Below, one piece after another: positions 45,862 through 54,400 of a stretch of DNA of 64,000 bases. The notes below the pieces were generated by a model. It searched no databases and was not told the DNA's origin. It was given only the letters and a program-made list of their open reading frames with translations. Position 1 is the stretch's first letter. Each line of letters opens with the position of its first letter. Source of the DNA: Serinibacter arcticus (lineage in GTDB: Bacteria; Actinomycetota; Actinomycetes; Actinomycetales; Beutenbergiaceae); NCBI RefSeq assembly GCF_004786095.1, contig NZ_RHPJ01000002.1, positions 868,001 through 932,000 on the forward strand, written 5' to 3'. Made by a program: the position numbers and the translations under genes.

Positions 45862-45873
45862 GAAAACCGTTTC
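45862..45873. promoter_or_regulatory. LacI/CRE-like operator (GAAAACCGTTTC)
   Basis: Dyad lying directly downstream of the -10 box, over the expected transcription start. Same geometry as the operators at 11657 and 27769 but with an ACCG core, fitting the different regulator. Confidence 0.7.
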
Positions 45874-45939
45874 TGCACTTTCGCGGACGGTCACCGGCGC
45901 AGTGCAGCGGCGGTGCTTCGATGATGAAGGCGGAGAACT

Positions 45940-47277
45940 ATGACTCGGTCGCCCATGAAGGCGGTTCGTGGTGGAGCTGCGGTGCTGGCGTTGGGGCTCG
46001 TCCTCGCCGCGTGCTCGGGCGGGGATGACGGGACGGGCACGACCGGTGACGGTTCGGGTACCGGCGGGGACGCGGGGAGCGGCGAGGGCGTCGAGGGCGA
46101 GGGGGTCGACGACGGCACCGAGCTGACGATGTGGACCAGGGCGCCGCTCGAGCGCCAGGCGACGCTTCTCGTGGACGCGTACAACGAGTCGCACGAGAAC
46201 CAGGTCAACCTCGAGATCGTGCCCAACGACGACATGGAGGGCAAGGTCGGCGCCGCCGCGCAGAACGGGGACCTCCCCGACCTGCTGGCCGGTGACGTCG
46301 TACGCCTGCCGTACTGGGTGGACAACGGTCTCTTCACCGACCTGACCGACCAGATCGAGGGTCTGGCGAACTTCGACGACATCGCGGTGGGTCACGTCGA
46401 CGCGGGCACGACGCCCGACGGCGCGCGCCACACCCTCCCGTTCGTCACCGACGTCTCGGTGATGGTCTGGAACAAGGACCTCTACGAGCAGGCGGGGCTC
46501 GATCCCGAGCAGGGGCCGACGACGATGGCGGAGTTCCAGGAGCAGGCGGAGGCGGTGCAGGCGCTCGATCAGGACGGCGTCTCGGGCACGTACTTCGGCG
46601 GCAACTGCGGCGGCTGCCTGGTCTTCACCTGGTTCCCCTCGATCTGGGCGTCCGGTGACGAGGTCATCTCGGAGGACGGGCGCGAGTCGCTGCTGGGTGG
46701 CGAGTCGGCCACAGCGCTGTACGACGTCTACGCGGCGCTCGAGGAGGGCGGCGCCATCGGTGCCGGCTCCAACGAGGAGACCGGTGCCACGTGGACCGCA
46801 CCCTTCTCCGAGGGCAAGGTCGGCGTGATGCAGTACCCCAACACCGCGGTCTACAGCGCGATCGAGGCGGGCATCGACGTCGGCGTCGCCGCGATCCCCG
46901 GCATGGACGGCGGCACCTCGACGTTCCTGGGCGGTGACGCGATCGGCGTCTCCAAGGACTCCGAGAACGTGGACGCGGCCTGGAACTTCCTGTCCTGGCT
47001 CGTGTCGGAGGACGCGCAGCTCGAGGTGGTCGCCAAGAACGGCGAGGTTCCCGCGCTCACCACGCTGCTGGACAACGAGTACGCGGCCGAGGACCCGATC
47101 GCGCTGACGATCAACTCCGTGGTGGAGAACGGCCGCACCCCGGTCGCCCCGTACTTCTCCGAGGCGTTCAACGCCTCCGGGAGCCCGTGGGTCTCGATGG
47201 TGCGCACCGCGACGTTCGACGGCGGTGACTCGGTCGAGGCGGACAACGAGCTCATCACCGAGGTGCTCGACCAGTAG
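45940..47277 (+). CDS. Sugar ABC transporter substrate-binding lipoprotein
   Basis: 445 residues. Lipobox LAAC with Cys25, Gly/Asp linker, then a cluster B (SBP_bac_1) fold: TELTMWTRAPLERQATLLVDAYNE, KVGAAAQNGDLPDLLAGD, FLGGDAIGVSKDSENVDAAWNFLSWL. Preceded by GGCGGAG. First gene of the operon; a hairpin after it (47285) probably stabilises this part of the mRNA. By analogy with the hyp cluster it should bind short arabinooligosaccharides; the ligand is inferred. Confidence 0.93.
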   Translation: MTRSPMKAVRGGAAVLALGLVLAACSGGDDGTGTTGDGSGTGGDAGSGEGVEGEGVDDGTELTMWTRAPLERQATLLVDAYNESHENQVNLEIVPNDDMEGKVGAAAQNGDLPDLLAGDVVRLPYWVDNGLFTDLTDQIEGLANFDDIAVGHVDAGTTPDGARHTLPFVTDVSVMVWNKDLYEQAGLDPEQGPTTMAEFQEQAEAVQALDQDGVSGTYFGGNCGGCLVFTWFPSIWASGDEVISEDGRESLLGGESATALYDVYAALEEGGAIGAGSNEETGATWTAPFSEGKVGVMQYPNTAVYSAIEAGIDVGVAAIPGMDGGTSTFLGGDAIGVSKDSENVDAAWNFLSWLVSEDAQLEVVAKNGEVPALTTLLDNEYAAEDPIALTINSVVENGRTPVAPYFSEAFNASGSPWVSMVRTATFDGGDSVEADNELITEVLDQ

Positions 47278-47284
47278 GTCACCC

Positions 47285-47316
47285 GGCGCCGGCCGCCCCG
47301 ACGGGCGGCCGGCGCC
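47285..47316 (+). other. Intercistronic hairpin after the binding-protein gene
   Basis: Perfect 14-bp stem GGCGCCGGCCGCCC / GGGCGGCCGGCGCC with a CGAC loop, 7 nt past the stop. Typical of binding-protein genes that need more product than their permeases. Confidence 0.75.
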
Positions 47317-47400
47317 CCGGTTCCGTTCCCACACGTGGCAACCGCCGACGCGACCGCCCACTCCCACGCCCCCCGTTACCGCACCCAGTCGAGGACGACG

Positions 47401-48357
47401 ATGACCATGACCGCGCCGGCCAGCGCTCCCGATCGGAGCCCGCTGACCCCACCCACCGCTGCCCCCGCGCGACGGCGTCGGCGGACCACCACCAGCCGGA
47501 CCGGGTGGGCCTACGCCTCACCGACCGCGGCCCTGGTGCTCTCGCTGTTCGTCGTCCCGATCGGGATCGTGTTCTTCATGTCGGGGTCGGACTGGAGCCT
47601 CCTGGGGGGCAACCAGGGGACGAACTTCCCGGAGAACTTCACGCAGGTCCTGGCCCACCGGCAGTTCTGGCCGTCCGTGCGCTTCACGCTGCTCTACACC
47701 GTGATCGCCACGGTGCTCCTGATCGGCCTCGGCCTCGGGCTGGCGCTGATCGTGCAGGTCTCCAGCAGGTGGAGCGGGTTCCTGCGCACCGCGTTCCTGC
47801 TGCCGACGGCGCTCGGCCTGGCCAGCGCGTCCCTGCTCTTCTACGCGCTGTACTCCCCGCAGGTCGGCCCGGTCTCGCGGTGGTTGGAGCAGCTGGGGGT
47901 GACCGAGGGGGTCGTGAGCATCCTGGGGTCCCCGGCCGGCGCCCTGTGGGGCACGGTGTTCCTGGTCGTGTGGCGCTTCGCCGGGTTCTACATGCTGCTG
48001 CTCCTGGTGGGTCTGCAGAACATCCCCGGGGACGTCTACGAGGCCGCCAAGCTCGACGGCGCGAAGACCTGGCAGACGTTCCGCAGCATCACGCTGCCGC
48101 TGCTGCGGCCCTCGCTGGCCCTGTCCACGATCATGTGCGTGACGGGGTCCCTGCTGGCGTTCGACCAGTTCTACATCCTGACCAAGGGCGGTCCGGACTC
48201 CTCGACCATGACCGTGGTCCAGCTGATCTACAACCTGGCGTTCGAGTCCAAGCGGGACCTGGGGATGGCCGCGGCCCTCTCGGTGATCACGCTCCTCGCG
48301 CTCGTCGCCATCAACGTCTTCCAGCTGCGCGCGATGCGCGGCTCCTCGGAGAGCTAG
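47401..48357 (+). CDS. Sugar ABC transporter permease (MalF/UgpA type)
   Basis: 318-residue permease with six membrane segments after a basic, Pro/Arg-rich head. EAA-type loop VYEAAKLDGAKTWQTFRSITLPLLRP is the ATPase contact. The ATG at 47401 follows GAGGACG. No ATPase gene is in the locus, so the pair probably uses a shared MsmK/MsiK-type ATPase encoded elsewhere. Confidence 0.94.
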   Translation: MTMTAPASAPDRSPLTPPTAAPARRRRRTTTSRTGWAYASPTAALVLSLFVVPIGIVFFMSGSDWSLLGGNQGTNFPENFTQVLAHRQFWPSVRFTLLYTVIATVLLIGLGLGLALIVQVSSRWSGFLRTAFLLPTALGLASASLLFYALYSPQVGPVSRWLEQLGVTEGVVSILGSPAGALWGTVFLVVWRFAGFYMLLLLVGLQNIPGDVYEAAKLDGAKTWQTFRSITLPLLRPSLALSTIMCVTGSLLAFDQFYILTKGGPDSSTMTVVQLIYNLAFESKRDLGMAAALSVITLLALVAINVFQLRAMRGSSES

Positions 48358-48359
48358 CC

Positions 48360-49187
48360 ATGAACGCACGCACCTCCCGTCTCGGGTTCCGCACGCCGTA
48401 CTACGTCCTGACCGCCGGCCTGGCGATCGTGTTCCTCTACCCGCTGATCTGGACCACGGTCAGCTCGGTCTCCCCGCAGCCGGGTTCGGCGCAGGTCGAG
48501 GGGCTCGGCTTCAACAACTACGCCACGCTGGCGAGCTACCAGGCGGGACTGCCCCACTACCTGGGCAACTCCCTGGCGATCTCGCTGGTCGCCGTCGGGG
48601 TGACGCTGCTGGCGGCCACGTTCGGCGGCTACGCCTTCGCGCGGTTCTCCTTCCCCGGCAAGAACGCGCTCTTCCTGGTGACGCTGTCGATCCTGATGGT
48701 CCCGTACGCGACCCTGCTGATCCCCCTGACGATCTGGCTCAAGACGCTCGGCCTGAACAACACCCTGGTCGGCGTCGGCCTCGTGCTGGCGGTGTTCCAG
48801 CTGCCGTTCGCGACGTTCATGATGCGGATCTCCTTCGAGGGCGTGCCCAAGGAGATCGAGGAGGCCGCGCTGATGGACGGCTGCGGCTCGTTCGGGGCGC
48901 TGCGCCGGGTGCTGGTGCACGCGGTCAAGCCCGGCCTGATCACGATCGGGCTGTTCGCGTTCCTGGCGGCCTGGAACGACTTCATGGTCCCGCTCTTCCT
49001 CGTCGGTGGCGACAACCAGCCCCTGCCCCTGGCGCTGGTCAACATGCGCCAGCAGGTCATGGGCGTCATCGACTACGGCTCCACCCAGGCGGGTGTCGTC
49101 GTCCTCACCATCCCGTGCGTCCTGCTGTTCCTGCTCCTGCAGCGGCACTACGTCAACGGGTTCATGTCCGGCGCTCTGAAGGGTTGA
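48360..49187 (+). CDS. Sugar ABC transporter permease (MalG/UgpE type)
   Basis: 275 residues, six membrane segments, EAA loop EEAALMDGCGSFGALRRVLVHAVKPGL. Starts 3 nt after the first permease. Its partner is the upstream permease; it ends 4 nt before the GH127 gene. Confidence 0.94.
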   Translation: MNARTSRLGFRTPYYVLTAGLAIVFLYPLIWTTVSSVSPQPGSAQVEGLGFNNYATLASYQAGLPHYLGNSLAISLVAVGVTLLAATFGGYAFARFSFPGKNALFLVTLSILMVPYATLLIPLTIWLKTLGLNNTLVGVGLVLAVFQLPFATFMMRISFEGVPKEIEEAALMDGCGSFGALRRVLVHAVKPGLITIGLFAFLAAWNDFMVPLFLVGGDNQPLPLALVNMRQQVMGVIDYGSTQAGVVVLTIPCVLLFLLLQRHYVNGFMSGALKG

Positions 49188-49191
49188 TCCC

Positions 49192-51219
49192 ATGGCCACC
49201 GAGACGGGCACCTCGCCCGCCCCCACCACGCACCAGCCCGACGGCGCCGAGGACGGCCTGCTCGTCGCGGCCACCCGCCGTGGCACCCAGACCCCCGTCG
49301 CGCCCACGCGCGGCGCGCTGCGCCCGCTGGGCACCGACGAGGTCCGCCTGACCGGCGGCTTCTGGGCCGAGCGGCAGCGGATCAACGCCGTCGGGATCAT
49401 CCCCCACGCCGACGCCTGGGAGGAGCGCGTGGGCTGGATCGACAACTTCCGCGCCGCCGTCGACGGCGACATCCTCACCACCCGGACCGGGCGGGAGTTC
49501 GCCGACTCCGACGTCTACAAGCTCCTCGAGGCGATGGCCTGGGAGCACGGCCGCACCGGCCAGGCCTCCCTCGACGCCCGCATCCGCGAGGTCGCCGCCC
49601 TGATCGGCCGCGTGCAGGAGGAGGACGGCTACCTCCACACGCTCTACGGGCGCGAGGGCCAGGCCCCGCGCTACTCCGACCTGGAGTGGGGCCACGAGCT
49701 CTACTGCTACGGCCACCTGATCCAGGCCGCCGTCGCGCGCCTCCGCACCGGGGTCCACGACGAGCTGGTCGACATCGCCCTGCGCGCCGCCGACCACGTC
49801 TGCCACGAGTTCGGCCAGGACGGCAGGGACGCGGTCTGCGGCCACCCCGAGATCGAGCCCGCGCTGGTGGAGCTCTACCGGGCCACGGGGGAGCGGCGCT
49901 ACCTCGACCAGGCGCGGCTGTTCGTCCAGCGCCGCGGCCACCGCACCCTGAAGGACATCGAGTTCTCCCGCTCCTACTTCCAGGACGACGTCCCGGTCCG
50001 CGAGGCCGACGTCATGGTCGGGCACGCCGTCCGCGCGCTCTACCTGGCCTCGGGGGCGATCGACGTCGCCGTCGAGGATGCCGACCGCGACTTCCTCGCC
50101 CACCTCACCGCCCAGTTCTCCCGGACGCTCGCGCGCCGGACCTACATCACCGGCGGCATGGGCTCCCACCACCAGGACGAGGCGTTCGGCGACGACTACG
50201 AGCTCCCCCCGGATCGTGCCTACGCCGAGACGTGCGCCGGCATCGGCTCGGTCATGGTCGCGTGGCGTCTCGCGCTCGCGACGGGTGACCTCTCCTGGGG
50301 CGACGTCGTGGAGCGCGCGCTGTTCAACGTGGTCGCGGCCTCGCCCTCGCCCGAGGGCACCGCGTTCTTCTACACCAACCCCCTGCACAAGCGCGTGCCG
50401 GGCGCCGAGGCCGACCCCGACGTCGTCAGCCCCCGCGCGTTCGCGCAGCTGCGCGCGCCCTGGTTCGAGGTCTCCTGCTGCCCGACCAACGTCGCACGCA
50501 CCTTCGCCCAGCTCGGCTCCTACGTCGCCACCGCGACCGACGACGGCATCCAGCTCCACCAGCTCGCCTCGGCCACCATCGAGACCGTCCTGGAGACCGG
50601 GGCCGTGACGCTGGAGGTCGCCACCAGCTACCCCGACTCCGGCGAGGTGACCATCACGGTCGTGCGCGCCCCGGCGGGGGAGACGGAGATCGCCGTGCGC
50701 GTCCCGCGCTGGGCGCACGGTGCGGCCGTGCTCGACGGCGAGCGGGTCGACGGCGACGTCGCACGCGTGCGCCGCACGTTCGCCGACGGCGACGTCGTGG
50801 TGCTCGAGGTGCCGCTCGTGCCCAGGGTCAGCCGTCCCGACCCCCGCATCGACGCGGTGCGCGGGTGCGTGGCGATCGAGCGCGGACCGCTGGTGATGTG
50901 CGCCGAGTCGATCGACCTCGACGGCGACGACGTCGCCGGTCTCACCGTCGACCCCACCTCCGTGCGCGAGGACGCGGGCACCGTGCGCCTCACGGGCACG
51001 GTGGCGCGGCCCGCTCCCGAACCGACGGCCGGGCGGGTGTGGCCCTACGGCTCCGCCGCCGACCGCGGCGGCGACGCGGGCGACGTGCGCACCGTCGCCG
51101 TCGACCTCACGCCGTACCACGCCTGGGCCCAGCGCGGCCCCTCCACCATGCGCGTCTGGCTCCCTGCCGACGTCGACCAGGCACCGCACCGGGAGGAGGT
51201 CGCCCCGCACCACGCCTGA
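49192..51219 (+). CDS. Cytoplasmic beta-L-arabinofuranosidase, GH127 (HypBA1-like)
   Basis: 675 residues without a signal peptide, so intracellular. The GH127 zinc site is visible: Glu346, Cys348 (AYAETCAGIG) and Cys429-Cys430 (VSCCPTN), with the acid/base candidate Glu330 (HHQDEAFGDDYELP). All are displaced by 8 to 12 residues from the known HypBA1 positions (338, 340, 417/418, 322). It releases L-arabinose from beta-1,2-arabinobiose imported by the upstream transporter, feeding araA-araB-araD. A 30-residue Pro/Thr-rich extension precedes the domain. Confidence 0.9.
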   Translation: MATETGTSPAPTTHQPDGAEDGLLVAATRRGTQTPVAPTRGALRPLGTDEVRLTGGFWAERQRINAVGIIPHADAWEERVGWIDNFRAAVDGDILTTRTGREFADSDVYKLLEAMAWEHGRTGQASLDARIREVAALIGRVQEEDGYLHTLYGREGQAPRYSDLEWGHELYCYGHLIQAAVARLRTGVHDELVDIALRAADHVCHEFGQDGRDAVCGHPEIEPALVELYRATGERRYLDQARLFVQRRGHRTLKDIEFSRSYFQDDVPVREADVMVGHAVRALYLASGAIDVAVEDADRDFLAHLTAQFSRTLARRTYITGGMGSHHQDEAFGDDYELPPDRAYAETCAGIGSVMVAWRLALATGDLSWGDVVERALFNVVAASPSPEGTAFFYTNPLHKRVPGAEADPDVVSPRAFAQLRAPWFEVSCCPTNVARTFAQLGSYVATATDDGIQLHQLASATIETVLETGAVTLEVATSYPDSGEVTITVVRAPAGETEIAVRVPRWAHGAAVLDGERVDGDVARVRRTFADGDVVVLEVPLVPRVSRPDPRIDAVRGCVAIERGPLVMCAESIDLDGDDVAGLTVDPTSVREDAGTVRLTGTVARPAPEPTAGRVWPYGSAADRGGDAGDVRTVAVDLTPYHAWAQRGPSTMRVWLPADVDQAPHREEVAPHHA

Positions 51220-51402
51220 CCCCGCCCCTGCCGGGTCGTGACGCGACCCGATCCGGCCCGTGCGGGCACCGCCCGGTACGAGCGCGCCCCGTGCGGGCGC
51301 CGCTCACCACCGGCGAGCACGAGCACCAGGACCCAGCTCCCTCGTACGTCCTCACGTCCGACCACGACGGTCGGAACGCCCACCCGAGAAGGGATTGCGC
51401 CG

Positions 51403-54400
51403 ATGACGACGCAACCAGTTCCCCCCGGCAGCACCCCGGACGAGCGCCGCACGGCGCCCGTGCGGTTCCGCTCGACACCCGCACCGACCCGCTCCCGCCC
51501 GCGCACCGGCTGGCGCACCGCGACCGTCGCGCTCGCCGCGGCGGCCACCGGTCTCACCGGCGCCGTCGTGGCGGCCCCGGCCGTCGCGGCGCCCAACTCC
51601 GACGTCGGCTACCCCGTGTTCTCGGGGTCGGCGACCCCGGTCCCCGACGAGGGCACCGGGTACGACACCCGCAACCAGCTCCAGGCGATCTTCGACGCCG
51701 ACGTCGCGGCGGGCGCCGGCAGCTCCGTCGACTCCGACTTCTGGATCGACGAGATGCTGGCCCGCACCGGCAACACGCCGGGCGGCGGCAACGGCGACGC
51801 CAACCAGTGGCTCTTCAGCCGCGGCAAGGCCGTGTTCATGAAGACGCACCAGCCCGGCGTGATCGGCTTCGGCGGCGAGGTCGCCTACTGGGAGACCATC
51901 GCCGGCGGCCAGGGTGCCTTCCAGGTCACCGCCCAGGTCGACGGCGCCGACGTCGTCTTCACCGAGGTGCCGGCCGAGCGCAAGCAGACCCCGAGCTACT
52001 GGCGCGCGGTCTTCACCAACGCCCAGACCGGTCTGCGGATCGTGGAGACCAAGTTCATCACCGGCGAGGACGTCGCCACGGCACGCCTGGACGTCTCCTC
52101 GACCACCGGCCAGGCCCGCACCGTGGTCCTGACGGCCGCCTCCTCCTTCGCCACGCAGGGCGAGGCCGGAGCGGACGAGCTGACCGGCGCCGTCGTGGCG
52201 AACAACAACCTCACGACGATCTTCCCGCGGCTCTCGGGCGACGGGTTCACCGTGGCCGACGGCTCGCTGACGACCACGCTGGCCGTGCCCGCCACCGGCG
52301 CGGCGACCACCAAGGTGCAGATCGGGTTCGCCACGAACGAGCGCCCGGAGACGCTCGCGCAGTACGAGGAGGTCAGGGCGGCGACGCCGGCGGCCGCGTA
52401 CACGACGCACGTCACCGACTACAACCGGTGGTGGGCCGACAACGTGCCCTACCTGGACACGCCCGAGGACAACATCGACAAGACGCTCTTCTACCGCTGG
52501 TGGCTGATGCGCTTCAACTACCTCGACGCCAACATCCCGGGCAACGACTACCAGTTCCCCACCTCGATGGAGGGCGTGCTGGGCTACAACAACGCGATCG
52601 TGCTCACCACGGGCATGTTCATCGACGACCTGAAGTACTTCCGCGACCCGGTCTACTCCTACGGACCGTGGGTCGCGGCCGGCGAGACCTCGAAGAGCTA
52701 CAAGTACGTCGACAACCCCGGCGACCCCGCCAACTGGTCCAACAGCTACACGCAGTACATCTCCGAGGCGGCCTGGCGCTCCTACCAGCTGCACGGCGGG
52801 CCCACCGCGATCGCGGAGAACCTGGCCGAGTACGCCGAGGACGACGTCAAGGGTCTGCAGGACGCCTACGACGCCGACGGCAACGGCCTGATCGAGTACA
52901 ACTGGGGCGCCATGACGGGCAACGACGCCGACGCGGTGTCGTTCCACTGGCGGCCCGGCAACATGGACCGCACCGAGAACGCCTACCTCTACTCCAACGC
53001 CCGGGCGTCGGCGGAGGCCTACCGGGTGGCGGGCAACACGGCCAAGGCCGACGAGATGGACGCGTTCGCGCAGAGCATCAAGGACGCCGTGCTGGAGTAC
53101 CTCTGGGAGCCGGAGCGCACCACGCCGGACGAGGTCGGTCTCATGGGCAACATGCTCAAGCACCGCCACGTCGCCACGGACGCGCTGGTCCCGTGGAAGG
53201 AGAGCAACAACTACTACCCCTTCACGGTCGGCCTCATGCCGAAGCCGGGCGAGGCCGACTACGACCAGCCCTACGTCGAGGCCCTGCGCCTGTGGGCGGA
53301 CGACGAGCAGTACCCGATCTTCCCGTTCTTCACGGCCAACCAGGCCGACCAGGCCGCGTATGGCGGGCCGGGGTCGAACAACTTCTCGATCATCAACTCC
53401 ACGGTCACGTTCCGGATGCTCTCGAGCGTGCTGCGCGACTACCCCAACGAGTACGTGGACGCCGAGTGGTACAAGAAGCTCCTGTACTGGAACGCGTGGT
53501 CGCACTACCAGAACAACGGTGACAACCGGTTCCCGGACCAGAACGAGTTCTGGTCCAACGGCAGCCACGACCCGCAGAACATCGGCTACCGCTCCTGGAT
53601 CCACCACACGATCCTCGGCACCACGAACTTCACGATGATCGAGGACGCGATGGGTCTGCGTCCGCGGTCGGACGCGAAGATCGAGCTCGACCCGATCGAC
53701 GTCGACTGGGACCACTTCACGGTCAACAACGTGCGCTACCGCGACCGCGACCTCACGGTCACGTGGGACGCGCCCGGCGGTGAGCGCCACTACGGCGACG
53801 ACGTCCCCGAGGGCTACTCCGTCTTCCTCGACGGCGAGCTCGCGTTCACCGTCGACGGTCTGGGCAAGGTCGTCTACGACCCGGCCACCGGCACGGTGGA
53901 GACCGAGGACGGCATCGCGCTCGTCGGTACCGCCGCCACGACGACCCTCGACGCGCCGCAGGACGTCACGTTCGACGCCGACGCCCGGGTCGTGGACGTC
54001 ATGGCCAAGGCCGGCGCCGACGTCGACCCGGCCAGCGCCGGTTCGGCGAACGTCGCGCAGGGCAAGGCGGCCGCGGCCACCTTCTCCGCCGCGACCCGCG
54101 ACCCCGCGGGCGCCGTCGACGGCACGACGATCAACGAGCCGTTCTGGGGCACCGCCGGTTCCCCGAACGCGAGCGACTCGCTCACGATCGACCTGGGTGG
54201 CGCGACCACCGTCGACGACGTGCGCGTGTACTTCTACCGCTCCTCCTCCACGGCGACGGTCCAGGGCTACGCGGCCCCGTCCCAGTTCCTCGTGGAGTAC
54301 GACGACGGCTCGGGCTTCAAGCCCGTCCCCGACTCCTCCCGGGCCCCCGTCTACCCGCAGGGCAACCTCAACCACGTCCGGTTCTCCCCGGTCGAGGCCA

